Notes: generated from the sequence alone by a model not told the origin. Shown: positions 8,051-16,288, counted from the first letter of the stretch. The stretch is 37,111 nucleotides of DNA from Synechococcales cyanobacterium bin59.metabat.ball.084 (GCA_013297675.1 JAAFHZ010000033.1:1-37111), one strand, 5' to 3'. Made by a program: numbers and translations.

Positions 8051-8407
8051 TTACAGATCTAATCTGCTTGTACCAAAAGTGCCCAACAATGGCAAAACTT
8101 TCTTGTTTAACAACGCCACCAATTCTGGCTGCATGTACTCATAGTTATCTGGAATATCTAAACAAACAATGCGCTTGTTGCGCAGCTCAGGTTGAAACTT
8201 ATTCTGCAGCTTGCGCAGATGGGTCTTCTCCATCACAAATATAATGTCTGCCCATTGAATGGCTTCGATCCCTAAAGGAGTTTCGGCATCTCGATCTACC
8301 CCCGCAGAATCTACTTCCAAACCTAGATACTCACAAAACATCGATTCGGCAGTAGGGCTACGCAAACGGTTTTTGCCACAGACAAAAAGTAAATTTAAGT
8401 TTTCCAT
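8051..8407 (-). CDS. Low-molecular-weight protein tyrosine phosphatase family protein (COG4551-like)
   Basis: 118 residues from ATG 8407; the frame can be extended to a TTG at 8416 but ATG is preferred. The N-terminal strand runs straight into the phosphatase P-loop CGKNRLRS (C-x5-R-S), and a DIPDNYEYM segment near residue 92 supplies a D-P-like acid region. The protein is shorter than classical LMW phosphatases (about 150 residues), which fits the small COG4551 family. These are annotated as phosphotyrosine phosphatases but are poorly studied. The gene is convergent with the HNH gene and separated by the short repeat at 8009-8034, marking the return to core genes. Substrate unknown. Confidence 0.8.
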   Translation of the reverse strand: MENLNLLFVCGKNRLRSPTAESMFCEYLGLEVDSAGVDRDAETPLGIEAIQWADIIFVMEKTHLRKLQNKFQPELRNKRIVCLDIPDNYEYMQPELVALLNKKVLPLLGTFGTSRLDL

Positions 8408-8439
8408 CGTTGACAAGACAAAATAAATACAGTAACAGT

Positions 8440-8967
8440 CTACCGAAATAGCCGCTGCTGTTTCTCTGAAATTCCTGCGCCCTCATGCTCCAAAAGCCAT
8501 TGTTTTCGGTTTAAGCCCCCAGCATAACCAGTGAGTTTGGCATTGGCTCCGATCACGCGATGACAAGGCACCACGATCGCCACAGGGTTTAGTGAATTGG
8601 CCATTCCTACCGCTCTGGCAGCGGTGGGCTTACCCAATTTTGTTGCTAGTTCTCCATAGGTAAGCGTTGCACCAAGGGGGATTTCTCGTAGTCCCTGCCA
8701 GACCAACTGCTGAAATTCAGTCCCGCCAGCGTTAACCGGAATATTATTTAAAGCGTTAAAATCCCCAGCTAAATAAGCGCGGATTTTGCTGCTGAATCCT
8801 TGGGGATTGATCGATTCTACTAATTCCACCGCTTCATAGCGTTTCTGTAACAACCCTATCATCCGCGCTTCATAGTCAGCAAAATCTACAGCACATAGAC
8901 TCTGACCATCAGAAACTAGTAGCATAGTGCCCATGGGGGAGGGGATTCGATCGATTAAAAGTTTCAT
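8440..8967 (-). CDS. ogt: Methylated-DNA--[protein]-cysteine S-methyltransferase
   Basis: Suicide DNA-repair enzyme that transfers the methyl group from O6-methylguanine to its own cysteine. It has 175 residues from ATG 8967 (MKLLIDRIPSPMGTMLL). The frame is open further upstream but would run far into the preceding gene. The N-terminal ribonuclease-like domain is followed by the DNA-binding domain with the helix TYGELATKLGKPTAARAVG, the arginine finger (AARAVG), the active site PCHRVI, and then GYAGGLNRKQWLLEHE. The length is typical of Ogt/AGT. It starts 2 bp after the solute-binding protein gene ends, so the two probably share a transcript, although their functions are unrelated. No damage seen. 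Confidence 0.95.
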   Translation of the reverse strand: MKLLIDRIPSPMGTMLLVSDGQSLCAVDFADYEARMIGLLQKRYEAVELVESINPQGFSSKIRAYLAGDFNALNNIPVNAGGTEFQQLVWQGLREIPLGATLTYGELATKLGKPTAARAVGMANSLNPVAIVVPCHRVIGANAKLTGYAGGLNRKQWLLEHEGAGISEKQQRLFR

Positions 8968-8969
8968 AG

Positions 8970-9752
8970 CTACAAACCCCAATACCGAATTCTTTCCTGT
9001 AACCAACCCTCTTTTTGCCACCGATCGAGTGCCTCGGCTACAAACTCTCTTAGCTCTCGGTGCTGTAAGCCTTTGGGCATAGCGATCGCCAGTGATTCTA
9101 CCGTCAACTTCTCTGGCAACAGCCGATAACCTTGCGGAAACTCCTGCATCCATCCTACTAACAAACTATAATCTGCGGCGAAAGCCACTACTTTCCCTTC
9201 GTCTAATAATCTTTTTGCTCCTTCATAGCTACCCACCGGTACTAGCTTTACTCCTGGTACCTGCTCAGCCACTGGATAGGAGCTAACCGAAGACTGAATC
9301 ACCGCTACTGGTTTTCCAGCTAAATCTGTCAACTTCCTCACCTTGAGGCTGTTGGTCAGTATCCCCGTCCCATCTTGATAATAGGGCTTACTAAACTCTA
9401 CTACTCGCGATCGACCCCGATTTACTCCTAAGCGGGCAATAGTTACATCTACTCTTCGATCGAACAACACCTGCAATCGATCCTGATTATTCACTGGTGT
9501 AAAATCCACCCGATCGGACTGTCCCAAAATCTCTGTTGACAGTCGCTGGGCAATATCAATCTCTAAGCCCTGGAGCTTTCCTGCGCTGTCTTTAAATCCC
9601 AAGGGTCGGGTGTTGTCTTTGACTGCTATAATCATTCGTCCCCGTTGGCGAATCCCCTTCAAAGTTTCTGCTGATGCAGTTAAATAGAGTATGGGAGTCA
9701 GACAAAACAAAGTCAGCCCCAGCACTAAAAAGATCCGAAGCTGACTTTGCAT
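8970..9752 (-). CDS. Periplasmic amino-acid-type solute-binding protein (SBP family 3)
   Basis: 260 residues. The N-terminus is a signal peptide: hydrophobic segment IFLVLGLTLFCLTPILYL followed by TASAET, with likely cleavage after ASA. The mature part begins KGIRQRGRMIIAVKDNTRPL and continues GLEIDIAQRLSTEIL, the classic start of a type-3 periplasmic binding domain of polar amino acid ABC transporters. The motif VDVTIARLGVNRGRSRVVEFS and YYQDGTGIL are also typical. No permease or ATPase gene is adjacent, so it may serve a transporter encoded elsewhere. The ligand cannot be read from the sequence. Confidence 0.9.
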   Translation of the reverse strand: MQSQLRIFLVLGLTLFCLTPILYLTASAETLKGIRQRGRMIIAVKDNTRPLGFKDSAGKLQGLEIDIAQRLSTEILGQSDRVDFTPVNNQDRLQVLFDRRVDVTIARLGVNRGRSRVVEFSKPYYQDGTGILTNSLKVRKLTDLAGKPVAVIQSSVSSYPVAEQVPGVKLVPVGSYEGAKRLLDEGKVVAFAADYSLLVGWMQEFPQGYRLLPEKLTVESLAIAMPKGLQHRELREFVAEALDRWQKEGWLQERIRYWGL

Positions 9753-9785
9753 GGAGTATTCTCCTCTGAATTTACCTAGCGCTGA

Positions 9786-10139
9786 CTATTTAGCGGCCAT
9801 TGCTAATTTCACGACTTGCTCAAATCCGGCCATATCTTGAATTGCCATCTGCGCTAGCATCTTGCGGTTCAGTTGAATATTAGCTTTTTTCATACCACCA
9901 ATCAGACGACTGTAAGTGGTGCCGTGCATTCTAGCCGCAGCATTGACCCGCGCAATCCACAGGCGACGGAAATCACGTTTCTTTTTGCGCCGATCGCGGT
10001 AAGCGTTACGCAGGGCTTTCATTACCTGCTGGTTGGCAATGCGGAACAGTTTAGAGTGAGAACCTCTGAAACCGCTGGCTAGTTTTAAAATTTTGTTGCG
10101 ATGTTTGCGGGCAACATTACCGCGTTTTACTCTGGTCAT
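9786..10139 (-). CDS. rplT: 50S ribosomal protein L20
   Basis: 117 residues, normal length for L20, which binds 23S rRNA early in large-subunit assembly. Diagnostic sequence is [20 protein letters not shown], then [37 protein letters not shown] and RINAA-type [10 protein letters not shown]. It lies 122 bp downstream of rpmI in the usual bacterial order. infC is not next to this pair here. Confidence 0.99.
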   Translation of the reverse strand: MTRVKRGNVARKHRNKILKLASGFRGSHSKLFRIANQQVMKALRNAYRDRRKKKRDFRRLWIARVNAAARMHGTTYSRLIGGMKKANIQLNRKMLAQMAIQDMAGFEQVVKLAMAAK

Positions 10140-10261
10140 TTATTTGGAGGTGTTAGTCGATGGTGATTTGATTTTGATGGCTCTACGGTACAAGAGATTA
10201 ATAAAAACCTCGATTCCTCAAGCTACCAAGCTAACTGGGAGGGTTTATTTATAAGTAGAAC

Positions 10262-10459
10262 TTACAAATATGGCAACATGCCATGTACCCGATCGGTATC
10301 TACTTCACTAACCACCGCAATCTTAGAAAGATTCCGGCGACGAGTAGGACTCTTGTGAGCTAGTAAGTGGCTCTTAAAAGCTTTGCGGCGCATGATTTTG
10401 CCGGTGCCGCTGGCGCGAAACCGTTTAGCGGCAGCGCGGCGGGATTTGAGTTTAGGCAT
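10262..10459 (-). CDS. rpmI: 50S ribosomal protein L35
   Basis: 65 residues, the usual L35 size. It starts [20 protein letters not shown], contains [20 protein letters not shown] and ends MLPYL, all typical. It precedes rplT on the same strand; the 122-bp spacer is long enough for a leader or processing site but shows no clear hairpin with a T-run. Autoregulation by L20 is known for this operon in other bacteria but cannot be shown here. Confidence 0.99.
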   Translation of the reverse strand: MPKLKSRRAAAKRFRASGTGKIMRRKAFKSHLLAHKSPTRRRNLSKIAVVSEVDTDRVHGMLPYL

Positions 10460-10494
10460 GATTTATCTTAAATTGTAAGACGCGATCTCCCAGT

Positions 10495-11325
10495 CTACAG
10501 CATACAGAAGTTCCCTGGCAACCCTAGCCCCGTGCGTACCGCTGGTTCAAAAATACCTGTGATATTGGCACGAGCCAAAACCATGCTGGGTAAAGGATAA
10601 TTGCCATAATTCCGCCCAATCTCTGCCGGGAAAATATCTTTATTGGACAAAGAAACCCAGTGACCACCTGCGGCGTGAAAAATTGGCCAGACCGCTGCTA
10701 AGTCCCAAATTTTGGGCGTGGATTCTACTGCCCCCATCATGAAACCGGCTGCTACCGATAAAAAGCTGTAGGTGGTGACACCGACCATGCGCAGTTTAGC
10801 GGGCACGCGATGCTGGACGATCGCCGTGCTCCGAGCGCAAATTCCAAATAGGTGGCTGCTGCTGGGCTGATCGCGGGTGGTGTGAATGGGGTTGCCGTTT
10901 AACCAGGCACCTGTCGGCATTTCTAGGCCGCTTTCCCCTGGCCAGTAGCCATAGAAAGATTGCTGAATTGGCGGGAAGTACACATGACCAAATACTGGGT
11001 GGCCGTGATAGAGCAGACCGATCGAGATGCCCCATAAGGGCATTCCTCGGGCAAAGTTGGTGGTGCCATCGATCGGGTCAATTACCCATGTCCAAGGGGT
11101 ATCAGTGAAAAGGTGAAAATCTTCTTCGCTCAAGACGGCATGACCAGGGAAGGCTTTGAGCAGGGCTTGCTTGATGAAGTTATCTGCCCAGCGATCAGAC
11201 TGGGTGACTAAGCTGCCGTCAGATTTGGTTTCAGCGGTGGCGCTACCAAAGTCGCTGAGCAGTCGATCGCCTACTTCTTTGCTGATTTCGTGAGAGAGGG
11301 TCTGTACCTGTTGCCAAAAATCCAT
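10495..11325 (-). CDS. Inositol monophosphatase family phosphatase
   Basis: Mg-dependent, Li-sensitive-type phosphomonoesterase, 276 residues from ATG 11325 (MDFWQQVQTLSHEIS). A 14-residue longer start at 11367 lacks support. Metal-binding motifs of the family are present: LSEEDFHLF (Glu-Glu), WVIDPIDGTTNFARG (DPxDGT) and, near the end, KIWDLAAVWPIFHAAGGH (WDxAA). Family members act on inositol phosphate, histidinol phosphate or 3'-phosphoadenosine phosphate; cyanobacteria often have several copies, and this window does not distinguish them. It could be the histidinol-phosphatase (HisN-like), but no his genes are near. It is separated from rpmI by 35 bp, possibly transcribed into it. Confidence 0.88.
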   Translation of the reverse strand: MDFWQQVQTLSHEISKEVGDRLLSDFGSATAETKSDGSLVTQSDRWADNFIKQALLKAFPGHAVLSEEDFHLFTDTPWTWVIDPIDGTTNFARGMPLWGISIGLLYHGHPVFGHVYFPPIQQSFYGYWPGESGLEMPTGAWLNGNPIHTTRDQPSSSHLFGICARSTAIVQHRVPAKLRMVGVTTYSFLSVAAGFMMGAVESTPKIWDLAAVWPIFHAAGGHWVSLSNKDIFPAEIGRNYGNYPLPSMVLARANITGIFEPAVRTGLGLPGNFCML

Positions 11326-11377
11326 AGGTGATGATCCTCGTAAATTCCTTGATATTGAACAACACAATCATCTCAAA

Positions 11378-11482
11378 TTATTTGTGCAAGTCATAATCTG
11401 CTATTTCTTGTTTGAGAGTGTCTATTAATCTACGCTGAAGCTCAAAAACACTAGAGATGGTTGTATTTGGTAGTTTAGCCAT
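11378..11482 (-). CDS. Possible 34-residue small ORF, unrecognised
   Basis: An ATG at 11482 opens 34 codons ending in TAA at 11378-11380. The product starts MAKLPNTTISSVFELQRRL and has an amphipathic, charged helix-like second half ending DYDLHK. It lies between the monophosphatase gene and the STAND remnant on the same strand. It could be a small gene, a scrap of the same decayed locus, or chance. No family recognised. Confidence 0.3.
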   Translation of the reverse strand: MAKLPNTTISSVFELQRRLIDTLKQEIADYDLHK

Positions 11483-11531
11483 TAGCCAAAATAGTAAATA
11501 AAGACTACTTTGCTTTGGTCTCAAGAATCTG

Positions 11532-12275
11532 TCAATTGTGAAGAAAGTCTTTGAGTAAGATAGCTTCGCTTGCGCCTTTGGCGTTCACAAAGTGTCTCTG
11601 GAAGAGAATCGACAGCCCAAAAGTCACTTCAATCTCTGTGGTATTTGTTTGGAGTAAGCCGCGTCGATCAAGTGATTGCAATACGTCAATAATATCTGTA
11701 GGGCTGAGGTCTAGATTTCTTTGCAGGTCGGTGATAGTTACTGAGCCGGTGGCAATTTGTTGAACTACGGTTTTTTCTTTGGTGGTGAGTCGATCGAGCT
11801 GTTGTTGTAAAACTTGCTTGTAGTCATCGGGGATCGGTAGAGGCTGGGTTTGGGTAAAGGCGGCGGCGCTTCCTCCGAAGAATTGGCTGATGAGGGTGGT
11901 AATGATGTGGAGGGCTTGGGGGTTGCCGTTGTAGTATTCGATGATTTGTGGCCAGTGGTTGGGTTCGGTGAGTTGGTGCTGTTGAAATATTTGTTGGGCA
12001 TCGTTGCCTAGTCCAGTGAGGGCAAGGCTTTGATAGTTAGGATGCTCGGTGAGCTGTTGGAGGTGGCGGGGGATTTCTTGGCTGAGCAGGATGATGGTGC
12101 TGTGGTGAGGGGCGGTGATCAGTCGATCGAAGAGTTGTTGATATTGGCGGTATTCGGGGGCGTAACTGCCAGCAAGCTGTTGGCTCCAGAGAATTTCTTG
12201 CAGGTCGTCGAAGATGACCTGGCTGGGTGGGTGGGTTGGTTGATGAGGTGGTAGAATATTTAAAATATTTTGCCA
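11532..12275 (-). pseudogene. STAND/NB-ARC ATPase remnant (3' half only)
   Basis: A minus-strand frame stays open from the TAG at 12369-12371 to the TGA at 11532-11534, but has no plausible start codon. From W at 12275 it reads 247 residues with clear STAND features: Walker B VIFDDLQ, a sensor-1 strand STIILLSQE, LALTGLGNDAQQIF, the YNGNPQAL (GxP) motif of NB-ARC domains, and a winged-helix segment LTTKEKTVVQQIATG. Walker A and the N-terminal effector are missing, and the C-terminal sensor repeats are absent. Such proteins are signalling/defence NTPases in cyanobacteria. The 3' end includes a short GC-rich repeat read in frame. The gene has lost its 5' part, perhaps when the neighbouring plus-strand gene arrived. 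Very likely non-functional. Confidence 0.75.
11562..11588. repeat. Short dispersed GC-rich repeat inside the STAND remnant
   Basis: AGCTTCGCTTGCGCCTTTGG then CGTTCAC. It shares the TTCGC and CTTTGGCG words with the element at 8009-8034. On the minus strand it is read in frame as about ten residues just before the remnant's stop codon, where normal STAND sequence appears to end, so it may be an insertion that helped break the gene. Confidence 0.4.
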
Positions 12276-12385
12276 ATCGATACTAAACCCTGTTAGCAGT
12301 AAATAGCAGAAAGTCGTTATAAAATAGAAATACCGATCACATGCTTTTTCTGATATACTGAGTTTCTTCTAAAAACATTTGCGCA

Positions 12386-13420
12386 ATGGAAATCATAAAA
12401 TCGTTCATTGATCTCACCACTTCAGGAATTAAACTAATCCAGGAAAGACCAAAAACCTCATTAGTAATATTCGGGGGCGTTGCAGTTGTCGTAGTAGTGT
12501 TACTAACATCTAATATTTTCACACCTGAAAAGGAAATTTCTTTTAGAATACTGGATGGAGATACAAAAGAGAGAAAATCCGTACAAAATGCATCTGTAAC
12601 ATTAGAATCAAATGGTAAAAAGGGACAAACTTTTCTCACAAAAATAGATGGTAGAGTTACTTTTCGAGTTAAACTCTCAGATATATGCAGTAAAGTAGTT
12701 GTAGGTCATGAGGCTTATAAAGAGAAGACAATAGAGTCACTGCCATTAATTCCTAACTGCTATGATTTGATATCCACACCTGTAATTCTAATAACTAAGA
12801 AGAAAGTAATACCTGATCCACCCCCAATAATTGAAGAGGATGACAAGCAACAGAAAGCAACATTCAATTTCGAGTCACTACTAACTCAATATACGTGGGA
12901 ATTTAAAAAGACAGACACTTTAAGTAATGGAGTAACAGGAGGAATTCTAGCGGAGACGAAAATTATCCAAGAGCTTTCACACCCTGTTCTTAGTGAAGAT
13001 ATTAAGAATTCACAATCTATAATTGCTGTCGGCTTAGCTTCCTGTGAAGGTGAATTAAAAACAGAGAATCGAAGAGCAGCTCTAAGAGCAAAAGTTATAA
13101 AAAGTGCTTTGCAAAAATTGGATAGTAAGCCCCGTGGGGAAAATATATATGTTCTGGAGTTGGGGCAGTACAAGGATTCTGATTGTCAATCGACTAATAC
13201 AGAACTTCAAAGAAGATTGCTGATTATACGAGTTACACGAAAAGATGAAGGTATTGATCTAGAACAAGCTTTGAAAAAAGTTGTAAATAGAGATGAGATA
13301 AAAAAGTGGCTTCTAGCATACTTACTAGGTAATAAGAATCCTTCTCCATTAAAAGGTAAAAATATGGATGCAAGCAACTATTCATCCATACTCAATTCCA
13401 CATTTCATCTGGGCTTGTAG
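12386..13420 (+). CDS. Unknown membrane-anchored protein with beta-domain and OmpA-like C-terminal region
   Basis: 344 residues, not recognised as a named family. An amphipathic N-terminus is followed by one strong transmembrane helix at about 25-44 (SLVIFGGVAVVVVVLLTSN). Residues about 50-135 look like a small beta-sandwich (carboxypeptidase-regulatory or transthyretin-like pattern: NASVTLESNGKKGQTFLTKI, then DGRVTFRV). A Lys/Pro/Glu linker (KKKVIPDPPPIIEEDDKQQK) leads to a C-terminal alpha/beta domain with SIIAVGLASCEG and ENRRAALRAKVI, which resembles the OmpA-type pattern where a list of renamed residues precedes a helix. AT-rich, unlike the ribosomal genes nearby. It is divergent from the STAND remnant, and the two may once have formed one locus. 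Role unknown; a signalling or conflict role is a guess. Confidence 0.65.
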   Translation: MEIIKSFIDLTTSGIKLIQERPKTSLVIFGGVAVVVVVLLTSNIFTPEKEISFRILDGDTKERKSVQNASVTLESNGKKGQTFLTKIDGRVTFRVKLSDICSKVVVGHEAYKEKTIESLPLIPNCYDLISTPVILITKKKVIPDPPPIIEEDDKQQKATFNFESLLTQYTWEFKKTDTLSNGVTGGILAETKIIQELSHPVLSEDIKNSQSIIAVGLASCEGELKTENRRAALRAKVIKSALQKLDSKPRGENIYVLELGQYKDSDCQSTNTELQRRLLIIRVTRKDEGIDLEQALKKVVNRDEIKKWLLAYLLGNKNPSPLKGKNMDASNYSSILNSTFHLGL

Positions 13421-13519
13421 TAAGCTTATTATTGTTGTCAAAGACTCTCATTTGATCGAAAAACAAATGCTACTATCAATGAATTGCTTTGACATCGGTA
13501 AATACATCAAGTCCAGAGA

Positions 13520-14218
13520 CTAGATAATTTCTTCAACATCAATGCCTAACTCTCGTAACTTAGCAGCCAGCATATCTGCACGTTGTCGCTCTCGATCGGC
13601 TCGCTCTATTAACAATAACCTCTCCTGACTGGTCATCACCCAATTTCCATCTGCATCATACCATCGCAACCATTTTCCCTCCACCCCATCATGGCTTCCT
13701 TGCCACAAACCCAGCCCCAAACCCCCTGACCACTCAGATCTAACTCCACATAGCGACCACCCTGCAAACAAAACATCCACAAATAGCCCGATCGCCAATC
13801 GAACACCACATAGTAAGGTACCCGCAACACCCTCTCATAAAGCCCCCGCTAAATTTTCTACCAACTCCTCACCATTAACTCCTGGAGTCAACAACTCCAC
13901 CACTATAAAAGGAGTGATCGCCTCTTGCCATAGCATATAACTCCAGCGCAACTCTGCCGATGTCTTGCTAGCAGCCACCCCCGGCACCAAAAACCAATCA
14001 GGAATCTTGTACTGCAAAGCATTCTTCACATCAAAGTAAAAATGCATATTCGACCCAATGAAAAACTTCGACAGCCTAGGCCGACAAGTTGTTTTCAACA
14101 AATTGCGCTGCATCCGATGAAATCCATCAGATGGAGCCAAGTTGTCATGATCTTCACTAGGCAAATCATACATTGTCAACAATGTATTAGCGGGTAGAGC
14201 AAGAATATCTTGGTACAT
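13520..14218 (-). pseudogene. Uma2 (DUF820) family gene broken by two frameshifts
   Basis: Three overlapping minus-strand frames together make one Uma2 protein parallel to the intact copy at 14311-15117. The first (14218 to 13835) gives MYQDILALPANTLLTMYDLP through PDWFLVPG and PFIVVELLTPG, then stops at ENLAGAL. The next frame continues with LRVPYYVVFDWRSGYLWMFC. The last frame gives LGLWQG, KWLRWYDADGNW and the coiled tail RADMLAAKLRELGIDVEEII. Uma2 proteins have a restriction-endonuclease-like fold of unknown function and are very abundant in cyanobacteria. The breaks lie near 13835 and 13700. Sequencing error is the alternative to true decay. Confidence 0.85.
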
Positions 14219-14310
14219 AATTTCTAATTTTGATATTTTGAATATTCTAGCCTAGCAGTAAATTTCTTGTCATTTTGTTTAGCCAGAGCCGATCAACTGA
14301 AGATATCGAC

Positions 14311-15117
14311 TCAGCCATTACTTTTGGCATCAACATCGATACCCAACTCTCGCAACTTAGCAACCAATTGTTCAGCCCGCTGTTCAGCACTTTCAGCTCT
14401 CTGTTGCTGTAGATCAGCTCTTTGTCGCTCCTGTTCAGCTAACTCATTAGCCCGCTGCGCCTCTTGTCGAGCTATCAACTTCTCCTCTTCAAGAGTTGGT
14501 ATCCATTTGCCCGATCGATCGTACCAGCGCAACCACTGTCCCCTGCCTCCCTGATAAAACCCAGACCAAATACCCAGCCCTAACTCAATCTCTGGCAGCC
14601 AAAAACCCTGACCACTGATTGTCGCCTCAACATACTGACCACCCTGCAAACAAAACATCCGAAATCGACTAGAAAACTCATCAAATACCGCATAGTAAGG
14701 CACTTGCAAAACCTGTTCATACACATGCCACTTAGTTGGCGGCTTACCCACAACCCGCAAAGTTTGTCCCAAGTCTTCCGCCTCTGTTCCCGGCGATAAC
14801 AACTCCACCATCAAAAAAGGATTCACCCTCTCTTGCCACACGACATAACTTTGTCTTCGATCTTCTGGAGATGTACTAGCTGGCACCCCGATCGCCAGAA
14901 AGTAATCTGGTCGCTTGTACCAGCCAGTATGCTCAACATCATAGTAAAGATTGAGATCAGCCCCCATAAAAAAATCGTCAACAGCAGGCCGACAAGTTTC
15001 TTTCAATAAATCAGGCTGAGTATCATGAAACTCATCAGGCAAACCCATTTCCTCCGAATCTTCACTGGGCAAGTCATACATAGTGGGCAATGTATTAACA
15101 GGATTATTTTGATACAT
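14311..15117 (-). CDS. Uma2 family (DUF820) endonuclease-like protein
   Basis: 268 residues from ATG 15117 (MYQNNPVNTLPTMYDLPSED); this start matches the start of the broken paralogue next door, and both have the same TACATAATTTCT words across the start. The PD-(D/E)XK-like core has KRPDYFLAIGVP, NPFLMVELLSPGTEAEDLG, WHVYEQVLQVPYYAVFD, and a C-terminal heptad region of Glu/Arg/Ala repeats (RADLQQQRAESAEQRAEQ) ending KLRELGIDVDAK. The coiled-coil tail is typical of the filamentous-cyanobacterial branch. No partner gene is evident. Function of the family is unknown despite the nuclease-like fold. Confidence 0.88.
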   Translation of the reverse strand: MYQNNPVNTLPTMYDLPSEDSEEMGLPDEFHDTQPDLLKETCRPAVDDFFMGADLNLYYDVEHTGWYKRPDYFLAIGVPASTSPEDRRQSYVVWQERVNPFLMVELLSPGTEAEDLGQTLRVVGKPPTKWHVYEQVLQVPYYAVFDEFSSRFRMFCLQGGQYVEATISGQGFWLPEIELGLGIWSGFYQGGRGQWLRWYDRSGKWIPTLEEEKLIARQEAQRANELAEQERQRADLQQQRAESAEQRAEQLVAKLRELGIDVDAKSNG

Positions 15118-15163
15118 AATTTCTATACCTAATAACTTTTTTGATTCTAGCTTATTTCTTACC

Positions 15164-15367
15164 TTGAGCCGCAACGGCATCAAAACTGCCACAGACTTCA
15201 AATACAAATCTCAGAGCTGGCAAATTCAAGGACATCTCACCGATTCCACTACTGCCAAAGACGAAAAAGGCTTAGCCGCCAGAGTTCGCGGCACCATGAC
15301 CGTCACCAACAACGACGGCTGGCAAGCAAAACGCCAAATAGAATGTGCCTACGACCTCGGCGGTTAA
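15164..15367 (+). pseudogene. Orphan gene fragment of unknown family
   Basis: A plus-strand frame, open back into the Uma2 gene but without ATG, encodes about 67 residues ending in TAA: ...GIKTATDFKYKSQSWQIQGH, later GLAARVRGTMTVTNNDGWQ and IECAYDLGG. The composition looks like a folded beta-rich protein, and the codons (GCC, ACC, AAC, GGC) are C-rich, unlike the surrounding AT-rich DNA. A TTG at 15164 could serve as a start, but the most likely reading is the 3' end of a lost gene. No family recognised. Confidence 0.45.
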
Positions 15368-15408
15368 CTACAAAATGCCTCAGAAATCATTGATATCAAT
15401 TTCATAAT

Positions 15409-15561
15409 CTAGAGAGTTTCATCAACATCAATACCCATCTCTCGCAACCTAGCAGCCAGCACATCTGCACGTTGACGCTCTCGATCGATTAGTTGCTCAG
15501 CATCATCAGCCCGTTGCTCCGCCTTCAAAGTACGCTCTTGCTCCGAAAGCACCCAATTACC
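15409..15561 (-). pseudogene. C-terminal scrap of a third Uma2 gene
   Basis: About 50 residues, beginning GNWVLSEQERT and ending LAARLREMGIDVDETL, align with the C-terminal tails of the two Uma2 copies nearby (GNWVMTSQER... LAAKLRELGIDVEEII). Nothing upstream in this frame matches Uma2, so only the tail remains. It shows that the locus once carried at least three tandem copies. Confidence 0.75.
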
Positions 15562-15670
15562 AGCAGCACATCCTTGCAAAATCTTTATTCGATTTATCAG
15601 CACTCACTGCGAATATGTCTCAGTTATCTTGAGTTAGTTAATCGCTGATATCGATTTCACTCTTCACCAT

Positions 15671-16114
15671 TTATTTGATATCTGAAAATCGAGATAGATA
15701 TAGTTCAGCAGGAGTGCTGAAAGATAAATGTTTAAATGGAGTTTGGTTAACTAACTTCTCATATGTTTCATTGTCATTTCGATTGTACCTGTCTATCTGA
15801 CCTATAATGACTTTGATGTTATTCATAGAACTGACTAGACTTCTATTTTGAGACTTGAAATAGTTGATTTCACCAATATTAATACTATCTTGTCTTGTGG
15901 CTAACTTTAATCTTTGAATGATGCCACCAAAACCGCTGTGAAAGGAAGAAATACAGGTATATAGAGTTGGTTCATTGGTAATAATGAAAATTGATCTTTT
16001 CCTTAGCTCCACAGAATCCACACGCCAATTATCTGTGCTAGGGGTGCAATCACCATCTAGATTAAATTCTTTTTTTAGTCTTTCAGCGACTTTGTTAGAT
16101 AAGATAAGATTCAT
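15671..16114 (-). CDS. DUF6933-like protein
   Basis: 147 residues from ATG 16114 (MNLILSNKVAERLKKEF); the frame opens earlier (16207) but that extension looks non-coding. The pattern 'strand - KVAERLK - ... - NWRVDSVELRKRSIFIITNE - PTLYTCISSFHSGFGG' matches what I know of DUF6933 proteins, small single-domain proteins often found near toxin or defence genes, with no known function. It is AT-rich, and the tail is rich in Asn/Ser. Standalone, between the Uma2 scraps and the aminopeptidase. Family call is moderate. Confidence 0.6.
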   Translation of the reverse strand: MNLILSNKVAERLKKEFNLDGDCTPSTDNWRVDSVELRKRSIFIITNEPTLYTCISSFHSGFGGIIQRLKLATRQDSINIGEINYFKSQNRSLVSSMNNIKVIIGQIDRYNRNDNETYEKLVNQTPFKHLSFSTPAELYLSRFSDIK

Positions 16115-16238
16115 GTTGGGGTATTTAACCGTTAAACTATAAATTTCAAATAATGTAGTAAAGAACATCGGCAAATTGATGCAGGAATCCTTATTTTTTC
16201 GATGCAATTCACCTATTCACAAGCCACAAATGTAAGGC

Positions 16239-16275
16239 TAAAGATCTAGCCAGATTAGTTAAAGCTAGATCTTTA
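16239..16275 (-). terminator. Strong hairpin after the aminopeptidase gene
   Basis: A perfect 12-bp stem (TAAAGATCTAGC / GCTAGATCTTTA) with a 13-base loop lies 14 bp beyond the aminopeptidase stop. No T-run follows on the minus strand, so it is not a textbook intrinsic terminator. It may end or stabilise the transcript. The stem also contains a partial inner palindrome (AGATCT). Confidence 0.5.
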
Positions 16276-16288
16276 AATGCCCAAAAAT

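Noticed and set aside
11765-12276. Pro/Thr/Ser-rich minus-strand frames with ATG starts
   Set aside because: They are out of frame with the STAND remnant, whose translation has clear NB-ARC motifs; the called frames do not.
12337-12639. 100-codon minus-strand frame opposite the membrane protein gene
   Set aside because: Antisense to the TM helix and start of the 12386-13420 gene; no protein-like pattern.
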